A stretch of 64,000 nt of DNA, taken from contig CAZEPJ010000002.1 in the NCBI GenBank assembly GCA_964514105.1, positions 124,001 through 188,000 of the forward strand, in the 5' to 3' direction. Below, in pieces: positions 48,917 through 57,469 of the stretch. Source of the DNA: CAZEPJ01 sp964514105. Its GTDB lineage: Bacteria; Desulfobacterota; Desulfocorpusculales; Desulfocorpusculum. Both the position numbers and the translations under genes were made by a program. The notes beneath the pieces are model-generated. The model saw only the letters and a program-made list of their open reading frames with translations. It made no database searches and was not told where the DNA came from. Numbering within the stretch: position 1 is the stretch's first letter; the number at the start of each line of letters is the position of its first letter.

Positions 48917-50998
48917 ATGCGAAAGGAGATCTACAGCATCTGTTTCATGTGCACGGTCCGCTGTCCCATCAAGGTGACGGTGGAGGACGGCGCCGTCCGC
49001 TGGATCGAGGGAAACCCCCACCAGCTCAAGGGGGCCCTGTGCGCCAAGGGGAGCGCGGGGACGGCCCTGCTCAACGACACCGAGCGGCTTCGATACCCCG
49101 TGATCCGCCAGGGTGCGCGGGGCGAGGGGAAGTGGAAGCGGGTGAGCTGGGACGAGGCCCTCACCCACACGGCCGAGAGGCTCAAGGCCGTCATGGACGC
49201 CCATGGCCCCCGCGCCGTGGTGTTCGGCGAACGGCAGAACCTCAACACCCACCTGAGCAAGACCTTCATGCGGGCCATGGGGTCGCCCAACCATTACACC
49301 CATGACGCCCTGTGCAAGGGCTCTGTCAATACGGCCTTCCGCACCCTGACGGGGTACACCGACGCCCAGGTGGGGATCGACTACGCCAACACCCGGCACA
49401 TCGTCCTGTACGGCCGCAACATTTTCGAATCCCTGGAGCTCAAGCCCATCCAGGCCCTCATGGAGGCCGTGGACAAAGGGGCCAAGATCACGTGCATCGA
49501 CACCCGGGCCACCATCACGGCCTCCAAGGCCACCCGCTTCTGGATGATCCGGCCGGGTACCGACCTCGCCCTCAACTACGCCATCATCCACGTCCTGCTC
49601 AAGGAGGGCCTCTACGATGCCCCGTACGTAAACCGCTGGGTCACGGGTCTGGATGAGCTGCGGGCCCTGGCGGAGCAGTGCACGCCCCAGTGGGCCGAGG
49701 AGGAGACCGGGATCCACGCCGAAGAGATCGTGGCCTTTGCCCGGGAGGTGAGCCAGGACAAGCCCCAGGTCATCTTCCACTACGGGTACCGGGGGGCCAA
49801 CCATGTCAATGAGATCTACTTCCGGCGCTCCCTCATCATCCTCAACGCCCTCATGGGGAGCATCGAGGCAAAGGGCGGCCTCATCTTCAAGAAGACGGCC
49901 AAGGACGCCGGGCGCGGGGCCTTCGGCAAGTACGTGGACCAGGAAGGCCTCCCCAAGGCCACGGGCCAGCGCTTCGACGGCGTTGGGGCCGAGGCCCTTC
50001 CCATCTGCGATGCAGCCCACGGCGTCGGGCAGCAGCTCCCCCTGGCCATCCTCAGCGGCGAGCCGTACCCGGTCAAGGCCGCCATCACCCACCGCTTCGA
50101 TCCCCTCCTCTCCATACCCGACTACAACCAGAACCTGCGCGCCTTGGACAAGCTGGATTTCCTCGTCACCATCGACGTCAACTTCAGCGAGACCGCCTGG
50201 TACTCGGACGTGATCCTCCCCGAGTCCGTCTACCTGGAGCGGTCCGACTCCCTCCAGATGGCCGACGGGCCCAGGCCAACCATCTACATGCGCCGCCAGT
50301 GCATCCCGCCCCGGTACGACACCAAGCCCTACTGGGAGATCCTCAAGCTGCTGGCCGGTCACATGGGGCTGGGCCAGTACTTCCCGTACGAGTCCATCGA
50401 GGACATCTGGCGGTACCAACTCAAGGACATGGGGATCCGGATCGAGGATTTCGACGCCAAGGGCTTCGTGGCGCTGAGCGACAAGGCCATCATCTGGGAC
50501 CGCAGGGACGGGATCAGATTCAAGACACCGTCGGGGAGGATCGAGCTGGTGTCGAGCCTCCTGGAGGAGAACGGCTTCCCTTCCTTCCCGCCGTACGAGC
50601 CCATGTCCTCGCCGCCTCAGGGGATGTTCCGCCTGACCGTGGGGCGAAACGCCGTCCACACCCATGTCTCCACCCAGAACAACCCGTATCTCAACGAGCT
50701 CGTGCCCGAGAACGTCCTCTGGATCAACGCCGAGGAGGCGAAGAAGCTGGGCATCGCCAACGGGCAGCTCGTGGAGGTCTCCTCGGATCACGGCTTCGGC
50801 AGGATCAAGGCCTTCGTGACCGAGCTCATCCACCCCGAGGCGGTCTTCATGCTCCACGGATTCGGCAGGAAGGTGCCCGCCGCCACGAGGTGCTATGACA
50901 AAGGAGCCAGCGACACGGCCCTCCAGAGAAATGTGACGGACACCGTCGGCGGAAGCCCGGGCCTCCACGACACCTTCGTCCGAGTGCGGCCCCTGTAG
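48917..50998 (+). CDS. Cytoplasmic molybdopterin oxidoreductase catalytic subunit
   Basis: A 693-residue DMSO-reductase-superfamily enzyme. The N-terminal [4Fe-4S] site is Cys9, 12, 16 and 42 (CFMCTVRC, ALCAKG). A probable Mo ligand is Cys133 in HDALCKGS. The C-terminal MopB domain contains TVGRNAVHTHVSTQNNPYL. There is no Tat signal, so the enzyme is cytoplasmic, unlike most thiosulfate or polysulfide reductases of similar layout. The ATG at 48917 follows CCAGGAGGG. The ferredoxin subunit and an NAD(P)H-type FAD protein follow. The substrate cannot be fixed; sulfur-oxyanion or related reduction is inferred from context. Confidence 0.88.
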   Translation: MRKEIYSICFMCTVRCPIKVTVEDGAVRWIEGNPHQLKGALCAKGSAGTALLNDTERLRYPVIRQGARGEGKWKRVSWDEALTHTAERLKAVMDAHGPRAVVFGERQNLNTHLSKTFMRAMGSPNHYTHDALCKGSVNTAFRTLTGYTDAQVGIDYANTRHIVLYGRNIFESLELKPIQALMEAVDKGAKITCIDTRATITASKATRFWMIRPGTDLALNYAIIHVLLKEGLYDAPYVNRWVTGLDELRALAEQCTPQWAEEETGIHAEEIVAFAREVSQDKPQVIFHYGYRGANHVNEIYFRRSLIILNALMGSIEAKGGLIFKKTAKDAGRGAFGKYVDQEGLPKATGQRFDGVGAEALPICDAAHGVGQQLPLAILSGEPYPVKAAITHRFDPLLSIPDYNQNLRALDKLDFLVTIDVNFSETAWYSDVILPESVYLERSDSLQMADGPRPTIYMRRQCIPPRYDTKPYWEILKLLAGHMGLGQYFPYESIEDIWRYQLKDMGIRIEDFDAKGFVALSDKAIIWDRRDGIRFKTPSGRIELVSSLLEENGFPSFPPYEPMSSPPQGMFRLTVGRNAVHTHVSTQNNPYLNELVPENVLWINAEEAKKLGIANGQLVEVSSDHGFGRIKAFVTELIHPEAVFMLHGFGRKVPAATRCYDKGASDTALQRNVTDTVGGSPGLHDTFVRVRPL

Positions 50999-51103
50999 GG
51001 ATGGTCACGTGTGCGGGTCCCGACTCCAGGGTCAACCTGGCCTTTGCCCCCGACCCGAAAGACCGGACGCGCGACTCGAGAAGAGAACCCAGGAGAGGAG
51101 ACC

Positions 51104-51694
51104 ATGAGCGAGTATTACCTGTTTCACGACAGCGCCAAGTGCATCGGGTGCCTCTCGTGCGAGGTCCACTGCAAGGAGAACAAGCGCCTGGCCGTCGGAC
51201 CCCGCCTCTGCCGGATCATGACCGTGGGGCCCAAACTGGTCAGCGGCATCCCCCGGATGGATTTCATTTTCATGCCCTGTTTCCACTGCGAACGGCCGTG
51301 GTGCGTGGCGGCCTGCCCCACCGGGGCCATGCAGAAACGGGCCCAGGACGGCATCGTCTTCGTCGACCGGGAGCTGTGCGTGGGGTGCAAGGCGTGCATG
51401 CGGGCGTGCCCGTGGGGGGCCCCCCAGTGGGACCCGGAGACGGGCAAGGCCGTCAAGTGCGATTACTGCATGGATCGGGTGGATCAGGGGCTGGAGCCCG
51501 CTTGCGTCACCAAGTGCGTGACCAAGTGCCTCCACTTCGGAAAGCCCTCGGCCATGCCGGACGCCCGGCGCGACCGCCATGCCAAGGCCATGGCCGCCGT
51601 GGGCTGGGAGGTGACCCTCGCCCAGCCCTCCCCGGGCCCCCGACCCCGCAAGCCCGCCCGGAAGAAGGTCCCGCAGGCTGGCCAGGGGGGATGA
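51104..51694 (+). CDS. Four-cluster ferredoxin-type electron-transfer subunit
   Basis: A 196-residue DmsB/PhsB-like protein. Four cysteine groups are visible: CIGCLSCEVHC (13-23), CFHCERPWCVAAC, CVGCKACMRAC and CDYCMDRVDQGLEPAC with CVTKC, enough for four [4Fe-4S] clusters. A Pro/Arg/Lys-rich tail ends the protein. The ATG at 51104 follows AGGAGAGGAG. It links the Mo subunit to the FAD/NAD(P)H subunit 3 bp downstream. No signal sequence, hence cytoplasmic. Confidence 0.9.
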   Translation: MSEYYLFHDSAKCIGCLSCEVHCKENKRLAVGPRLCRIMTVGPKLVSGIPRMDFIFMPCFHCERPWCVAACPTGAMQKRAQDGIVFVDRELCVGCKACMRACPWGAPQWDPETGKAVKCDYCMDRVDQGLEPACVTKCVTKCLHFGKPSAMPDARRDRHAKAMAAVGWEVTLAQPSPGPRPRKPARKKVPQAGQGG

Positions 51695-51697
51695 TCC

Positions 51698-53854
51698 ATG
51701 GCGGCGGAGATCACCTGCCCGGTGCGCGCGACCCTGGATGCGGTCTCGGAGGTCGTGACCGGGGGGCGCATCGCGGAGCCCCGGGCCCGGGGCCGGGCCG
51801 AGGCCCTGGGCGAACTGCTGGACGACGTGGCCAGGGGCCGTGGTGGTGCGGAGCATCTGACCGCCATGGCCGATCTGGCCCGGCGCCTGGCCCAGGGGCC
51901 CGATCGGGCGGCGGCTGCCCTGGGGGACCGGGTGGCGCAGGAGCTGTCCGTTCACCCCGAGGTCTTCGCCAGCCACGTCAGGACCCACAACTGCCCATCG
52001 GGCGACTGCCATGTGCTGACCCCTGCCCCCTGTCAAATGGCCTGCCCCGCGGGCATCGACGTCTCCAGCTACGTGAGCCTAATCGGCCAGGGCCGCTGCG
52101 GCGAGGCCGTCTCTTTGATTCGCCAGGACAACCCCTTTCCCTGGGTGTGCGGCCTGGTGTGCACCCATCCGTGTGAGTTCATGTGCGTGAGGGGGCGGCT
52201 GGACGCACCAGTGGCCATCAAGGACCTCAAGGCCTTTGCCGCCGAGCGGGCCATGTCCCAACGCGCGTATGTCAACCCGCCCGGGGCCCAGGACAACGGG
52301 CACAAGGTCTGCGTGGTGGGCGCCGGTCCCGCAGGACTCACGGCCGCCTACTTCCTGGCCCTCAAGGGGTACCGGGTCACGGTCGTCGAGGCCCTCCCGT
52401 TTGCCGGCGGCATGATGATGGTGGGGATCCCCCGATACAGGCTCCCCAGGGAGGTCATCGACCGCGAGGTGGCCATGATCGAGGAGCTGGGCGTGTCGTT
52501 TCGCCTGAACACCCGACTCGGCCGGGAGACGACCCTGGCGGCCCTGCGGGAGGAGGGATTCCTGGCCTTCTTCATCGCCGTGGGGGCCCACGCCTCCCAC
52601 CGCCTGGCCATCCCGGGAGAGGAGGCCTTCCCCCAGGTCATGGATGCCGTCGAGTTGCTTCGGGACGTGGCGTCGGGCCGTCGGCATGCGCCGGGCCGCC
52701 GGGTGGGCGTCGTGGGCGGGGGCAACGTGGCCATCGATGCGGCCAGGACCCTCATACGCCTGGGCTGCCAGGAGGTCATGCTCCTTTACCGCCGCAGCCG
52801 CGAGGAGATGCCGGCCAATCCCGAGGAGATCCTTCAGGCCGAGGAAGAGGGGGTGTGCTTCGAGTTCCTGACCATCCCCGTGGAGGTCCTGGGCGCCCAG
52901 GGCAGGGTCACGGGGCTTCGCTGCCTGCGGGCCCGGCTGAGCGACCCGGACGACCGGGGCAGGCGCAGGCCCGTGCCCGTGGAGGGGAGCGACCATGTGG
53001 TCCCCCTGGACGCGGTGATCCCCGCCATCGGGCAAAGGACGGATACCCTGGGATTGGATGCCCTGGAGGGAATCCGCTGGACCGGCTGGGACACCATCGT
53101 GGCCGACACGATCAGCATGTCCACCCATGCCGACGGCATCTTCGCGGGGGGCGACGTGGTCGTGGGTCCGGCCACGGTGGTGGAGGCCATCGGGGCGGGA
53201 AAGCACGCCGCAGAGGGGATCGACCGGTTCCTCAGGGGCCTGCCCCAGCCCAAGATGCCGCCCGTGCCCGTGCGGCGGCATCGCGTGGGGTGGCTGGAGG
53301 TCCCCGCCCACGTCAAGATGGCCCTGGGCAGGCAGTCCATGGCCTTGCTCAACCCCGACCGCAGGCGCATCACCTTCCAGCAGGTGGAGCTGGGCTTCTC
53401 CGAGGAACAGGCCCGGGATGAGGCCCGCCGGTGCCTCCGCTGCGACATCTGCAAACGGTGCGGCAAGTGCGTGGCGGTCTGCCGGGACAGCATGGGGGTC
53501 GACGCCCTGTGCATGGGCTATGTGGAGGCCGATCGAAAGGGTCCTACCGACTACCGGCTGGCCGCCCAGCGCTGCATCCTATGCGGGGCCTGCGCGGCCA
53601 ACTGTCCCACGGGCGCCATGCGCATCCAGGACGTGGGCGGCGAGAGGGTGCTGAGCCTCTGCGGCACCATCCTGCACCGGGAAAAGCTCTTGCGTTGCGA
53701 GGGGTGCGGCGCGACGCTGGGCTCGGCCCGGTACGTGGAGTTCGTCAGAAGGAGGACGGAGGGCATCGCCGCGGCCTTTCAGGGGCGTCTCGTGTGCGAG
53801 GCGTGCGCCCGCCAGGCCACGGCCGAATCCAAGTCCGACGTGCTGGGGCCGTAG
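51698..53854 (+). CDS. FAD/NAD(P)-binding GltD-like subunit with extra Fe-S domains
   Basis: A 718-residue electron-input subunit. Residues 1-100 are helical and similar in pattern to the C-terminal 4Fe-4S domain of NuoF (LLDDVARGRGGAEHL, EVFASHVRTHNCP) but without its cysteines. Next comes the GltD-type ferredoxin domain (APCQMACPAGIDV, CGLVCTHPCEFMC), an FAD fold (VVGAGPAGLTAAYFLA), an NAD(P)H fold (VVGGGNVAIDAARTL), two C-terminal clusters (CLRCDICKRCGKC; CILCGACAANCPTGAM) and a zinc-ribbon-like tail (CEGCG and CEACA). It would oxidise NAD(P)H and pass electrons through the four-cluster subunit to the Mo enzyme, or run in reverse. Confidence 0.88.
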   Translation: MAAEITCPVRATLDAVSEVVTGGRIAEPRARGRAEALGELLDDVARGRGGAEHLTAMADLARRLAQGPDRAAAALGDRVAQELSVHPEVFASHVRTHNCPSGDCHVLTPAPCQMACPAGIDVSSYVSLIGQGRCGEAVSLIRQDNPFPWVCGLVCTHPCEFMCVRGRLDAPVAIKDLKAFAAERAMSQRAYVNPPGAQDNGHKVCVVGAGPAGLTAAYFLALKGYRVTVVEALPFAGGMMMVGIPRYRLPREVIDREVAMIEELGVSFRLNTRLGRETTLAALREEGFLAFFIAVGAHASHRLAIPGEEAFPQVMDAVELLRDVASGRRHAPGRRVGVVGGGNVAIDAARTLIRLGCQEVMLLYRRSREEMPANPEEILQAEEEGVCFEFLTIPVEVLGAQGRVTGLRCLRARLSDPDDRGRRRPVPVEGSDHVVPLDAVIPAIGQRTDTLGLDALEGIRWTGWDTIVADTISMSTHADGIFAGGDVVVGPATVVEAIGAGKHAAEGIDRFLRGLPQPKMPPVPVRRHRVGWLEVPAHVKMALGRQSMALLNPDRRRITFQQVELGFSEEQARDEARRCLRCDICKRCGKCVAVCRDSMGVDALCMGYVEADRKGPTDYRLAAQRCILCGACAANCPTGAMRIQDVGGERVLSLCGTILHREKLLRCEGCGATLGSARYVEFVRRRTEGIAAAFQGRLVCEACARQATAESKSDVLGP

Positions 53855-53917
53855 GGCGATTCCCATCGCCTGCGCCGGACCGGTTCCTTTCACCTGGGGA
53901 TCAAGGGGGCGAATGCC

Positions 53918-54139
53918 ATGAGAGCGTTTCGACAGGGGGACCGGGTGGAGGTCTTTCAGAGGTCCCGCGACGAGAGGTGGGAGGCCTACATGGCCGAGTA
54001 CATCGGCCTTCAGGGGGTCGTGAGCGATCCGGACATGGTCATCAACGACCCCGAGGCCCTGGTCCAGGTCACCCTGGAGGGGACGGGCGGCACTCACCGG
54101 TTCCCCCAGGACTGCCTCCGCCGCGCGCAAGGGGCGTGA
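53918..54139 (+). CDS. Small soluble protein downstream of the reductase operon
   Basis: A 73-residue protein without signal or membrane helix. The start RAFRQGDRVEVFQRSR and the middle GLQGVVSDPDMVIN suggest a small beta barrel of the KOW/SH3 kind. A ribosome site AAGGGGGCG precedes the ATG at 53918. It lies 63 bp after the FAD subunit and before a strong bidirectional hairpin, so it is likely the last gene of this operon. Function unknown. Confidence 0.6.
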   Translation: MRAFRQGDRVEVFQRSRDERWEAYMAEYIGLQGVVSDPDMVINDPEALVQVTLEGTGGTHRFPQDCLRRAQGA

Positions 54140-54168
54140 GCACCCGGGCGGGGCCCAGCAAGATGCAA

Positions 54169-54200
54169 ACAGCCCGGGCATCCGTGGATGCCCGGGCTGT
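54169..54200. terminator. Strong bidirectional hairpin between convergent genes
   Basis: Two perfectly complementary 15-base arms (54169-54183, 54186-54200) separated by two bases lie between the convergent reductase operon and YeiH-type gene. On the minus strand the stem is followed by TTTGCATCTT, a weak U tract. Most likely a shared terminator. Confidence 0.7.
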
Positions 54201-54232
54201 CGTGTCTCCGCCCGCCGGCCGCGGTCAGGCGA

Positions 54233-55774
54233 TCACAGCTTGGGGGCCGGGAAGATGTACCCGCCGAAGATCAGGTACGCCAGCAGCAGGGTCCAGATGA
54301 TGTTGAATCCCTGCCCGATGAGAAAGGCGATGGCCGGCCGGCCGCCGCCCAGCTCGGCCAGGTCCTTGAACCGCGTCTCCAGACCGATGCTCGTGAACGC
54401 CAGGGCGAACCACCAGGTCCGGAGGCCCCCCAGGGCCCCCTTGGTTGCGGAGATGGTCTTGGGGTCCAAAATGAAGGAGAACAGGATGGAGGCGACCATG
54501 AACCCCAGGACGAACTTGGGGAAGCGGTACCAGATCTCCATGGCGCTGGGCTTCTCCCCTCCAGGGATCTCTGCGGCCTTCTTGAAGGTCCAGATGATGG
54601 AGAGGATGAAGGCGGCCACGCCGATAAGGACGTTCTGGGACATCTTGACGATGACACCCGTCTTCATGGCCGACTCGCTGATCATGGCCCCCGCCGCCAC
54701 CACCGAGCCGCTGGTGTCCAGGGTCCCTCCCAGCCAGGCGCCTGCCACCACGTCCGGAATCCCGAAGGCCTTGGAGATGATGGGCTGGAGCACCATCATG
54801 GGCACCGCGCAGATGAGGACGACGGAGGTCACATAACTCAGCTTCTTGGGGTCGCCCTTGACCGCCCCCGAGGTGGCGATGGCCGCGGACACGCCGCAGA
54901 TGGATACCCCGCTGGAGAGCATGGCCGCGAACTCGTCGTCCACCTGCAACTTCTTGCAGACCCAGAAGGTCAGATACCAGACCACGGCCACCACCAGGAC
55001 CGCCTGGACGATGCCGTAGGCCCCGGCCTGAACGATCTCTCCGAACAGGATGTTGGCACCCAGGATCACCAGCCCGGTCTTGATGTAGAACTCGGTCTTC
55101 ACGGCCGCCTTGAGCCAGCCCGGGACCCCGATGACGTTGCTGACGAAGAGCCCCAGGAACAGGCACCAGAGCACGTACTCCAGGCCGTACTCCAGGACCG
55201 TGTAGTTGCCCGCGATGAGCTGTCCCACCCACGCGATGGCGAAGACGACGGGAAACCCCACGATGAACCTGCCGGCGGACTCCCCCATGAGGGCCATTGC
55301 GATGATGCTGAGGATGAGGTACGCGATGCCGATTTGGATGGCGAGCCAGATGTTGGCCCAGGAAAAGACCTTGCCCACAAGCCTCCCGGATTGGCCTGAG
55401 ACGTTCTTGCCCATGTCTCCGGCCTTCTTCTTGACCCCTGCATCCTTGGCAGCCTTGGCGGCCTCTTCCAGCTTCTTACCCGCCTCTCCGCTGGCCTTGC
55501 GGTCCCCCTTTTCCAGGGCCGCCTTGAGGGCCGCCGCCTGATCCTGCACGGCCTTGTCGCCTTTCTCGGCAGCGGCCTTGGCGATCTGGTCCAACTGGGG
55601 CGTGACGCCTTTGGCAAACGAGGCGAACTCCCCTTCCGTGGTCCATCGGAAGGACGGCGTCTTCACCTGCAGGCCGGCGATGAGCAAGAAGATGATCAGG
55701 AACCCCAGCCAGACCGCCAGCCACTCGTCCTTCTTCCAGAGACTCGACCAGTCAATGCCCTGCTTCTGTGCCAT
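54233..55774 (-). CDS. YeiH/UPF0324-family anion exporter with long charged insertion
   Basis: A 513-residue membrane protein. After a first helix (about 18-37) there is an extracytoplasmic charged, Ala/Lys-rich stretch (about 38-130, e.g. QLDQIAKAAAEKGDKAVQDQ) predicted to be a coiled helix. About ten further helices form the YeiH/putative sulfate exporter domain, with SSGVSICGVSAAIATSGAV, TLDTSGSVVAAGAMI and ALAFTSIGLETRF as family landmarks. Family members are assigned to export of sulfate or similar anions by homology only. It ends convergently against the reductase operon. The ATG at 55774 follows AAAGGAGG. Confidence 0.83.
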   Translation of the reverse strand: MAQKQGIDWSSLWKKDEWLAVWLGFLIIFLLIAGLQVKTPSFRWTTEGEFASFAKGVTPQLDQIAKAAAEKGDKAVQDQAAALKAALEKGDRKASGEAGKKLEEAAKAAKDAGVKKKAGDMGKNVSGQSGRLVGKVFSWANIWLAIQIGIAYLILSIIAMALMGESAGRFIVGFPVVFAIAWVGQLIAGNYTVLEYGLEYVLWCLFLGLFVSNVIGVPGWLKAAVKTEFYIKTGLVILGANILFGEIVQAGAYGIVQAVLVVAVVWYLTFWVCKKLQVDDEFAAMLSSGVSICGVSAAIATSGAVKGDPKKLSYVTSVVLICAVPMMVLQPIISKAFGIPDVVAGAWLGGTLDTSGSVVAAGAMISESAMKTGVIVKMSQNVLIGVAAFILSIIWTFKKAAEIPGGEKPSAMEIWYRFPKFVLGFMVASILFSFILDPKTISATKGALGGLRTWWFALAFTSIGLETRFKDLAELGGGRPAIAFLIGQGFNIIWTLLLAYLIFGGYIFPAPKL

Positions 55775-56032
55775 GACTACCTCCTTTGAATGACGTCTGT
55801 CGGAGCGAATGAACGGCTGCGTGGAAGGATGGGCGCCCCGGTCTCCAAGCGCCGAACGAAGACCAATGGACCGCTTGGTTTCGAGATCTTCGGCGCCATG
55901 GCCTTCCTATGCACCGACCTTCACCGCATGGAATCCGCCCAGGCCAAAGAAATCGTCGGGAATCGGCCTTATAATAACGTGGAAGTTGAGTTTGTCAAGA
56001 AACCCGCGGCCGCCGTGGGAGAAAGGCAAGCG

Positions 56033-57088
56033 GTGGGCACATCCAACGTCACCAGGGACCTGATCCAGAGGATGAAGGGCGCCCTGGCCGCCATTGTCTT
56101 CCCGCGACTGGACTGGATCCAGGTGGAGGTCACCAGCCACTGCAATGCCGCGTGCATCTACTGCCCCAGGACGGTGTACCGCGACCTGTGGGTCGACCGG
56201 CACCTGGCGCAGGAGACCTTCGAGCGGCTTGCTCCGGCCCTGGGCAAGGTCGTCCACGTCCATCTCCAGGGCTGGGGAGAGCCGTTTCTCCACCCCCGCT
56301 TCTTTGAGATGGCCGCCGCGGCCAAGCGGGCGGGCTGCCGCGTGGGGACCACCACCAATGCCACACTCTTGGACGGCGCTCTGGCGGAGCGAATCGTGGA
56401 TTCGGGAATCGACGTGGTGGGGATCTCCCTGGCCGGAGTGGACGCCCAGGGGAACGACCGCATTCGGAAGGGGGCCCCTTTGGGCAAGGTCATGGACGGG
56501 GTCGCGGCCCTGGTTCGAGCAAAGGAGGCTGCCGGGGCCTCGCGGCCGGAGATCCACATGGCGTACATGCTCCTCGCCTCCCGCATGGACGATCTGGAGC
56601 GCATCCCCGCGTTTCTCGAGGGGCTGGGCGTCGCCCAGGTGGTCATCAGCACCCTGGACTACGTCGCCGACCGGGCCCTATCCCACGAGGTCATCTCCCC
56701 TGGGGAAACCCAAGCCGGGCAGGCGATCAGGAGGCGCCTCGACGCCGTGGTCGCCCAGGGGAGGGCTCGAGGACTCCATGTCCACTACCATCTGAGCGTC
56801 CCGGGCGAGCGGCGTCCCTGCTGCACCGAGAACGTCCAGCGGGCACTGGTGGTGGCCTCGGACGGCACCGTGACCCCGTGCGTATACACGGACCTGGAGA
56901 TCCCGGGTGCGTTCTCGTGGCGCCGGGGCGAGGGGAGGCCGTATCACCGGCTGGCCATGGGCAACGTCAACCAGGAGCCCCTCCACGTGATCTGGGGCAA
57001 GGCGGCCTATGGCCGCTTCCGCCGCTCCTTCTCCCGAGGTCCCCTATCCCCACCGTGTGAGAGCTGCCCCAAGCTGTACGGCCGATGA
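56033..57088 (+). CDS. Radical SAM protein with SPASM-like C-terminus
   Basis: A 351-residue radical SAM enzyme. The [4Fe-4S]-SAM motif is CNAACIYC (CxxxCxxC), followed by the GEP-like motif QGWGEPFLHP. A C-terminal auxiliary region has cysteines in RRPCCTENV, TPCVYTD and PPCESCPKLYG, typical of SPASM or twitch domains. The most likely start is GTG 56033, with AGG 6 bases upstream; an in-frame GTG 56015 and ATG 56071 are alternatives. A TATAAT at 55970-55975 may be its -10 box, with no good -35. No peptide substrate gene is seen nearby. Role unknown. Confidence 0.8.
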   Translation: MGTSNVTRDLIQRMKGALAAIVFPRLDWIQVEVTSHCNAACIYCPRTVYRDLWVDRHLAQETFERLAPALGKVVHVHLQGWGEPFLHPRFFEMAAAAKRAGCRVGTTTNATLLDGALAERIVDSGIDVVGISLAGVDAQGNDRIRKGAPLGKVMDGVAALVRAKEAAGASRPEIHMAYMLLASRMDDLERIPAFLEGLGVAQVVISTLDYVADRALSHEVISPGETQAGQAIRRRLDAVVAQGRARGLHVHYHLSVPGERRPCCTENVQRALVVASDGTVTPCVYTDLEIPGAFSWRRGEGRPYHRLAMGNVNQEPLHVIWGKAAYGRFRRSFSRGPLSPPCESCPKLYGR

Positions 57089-57281
57089 GCGGATCGGCCG
57101 CCCGCGGCCGCCGGGGGCCTGGAGTGCCCCGCGCGGGGGCGGCCCCGGAGTGATCACGGGGAGGGCCACCCCGCGCCGGCCCGTCCCGCCGGTCACAATC
57201 CCCGCCGAGAGGTTGGATCTGGGGAGAACAGGGCTTCTTCCGCCGATGGGCACGGCCGTCCAGCTCCGGAGCGGGCCCGTG

Positions 57282-57310
57282 TTGACCCCGTACGCCCCTT
57301 CGGCCATAAT
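57282..57310 (+). promoter_or_regulatory. Predicted sigma70 promoter of the first MFS gene
   Basis: TTGACC (57282-57287) and CATAAT (57305-57310) are 17 bases apart. Transcription would start near 57317, leaving a GC-rich leader of about 150 bases before the TTG at 57470. The rest of 57089-57469 shows no gene. Confidence 0.55.
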
Positions 57311-57469
57311 CTTTCCGGTCGCCCGTCGGGCGTGCTTCGGGAGCCGAGGCCCCGAGGGTGTATTCGTGACTGGCCGCGCCTCGGCGCGGGCGCGGGGGCC
57401 CTCAAACACCGCAGCCAGAGGGCGGCAGCTTGTCACAAGGGGCACCGGGGCAAGGGAAGGGACTTCTGC

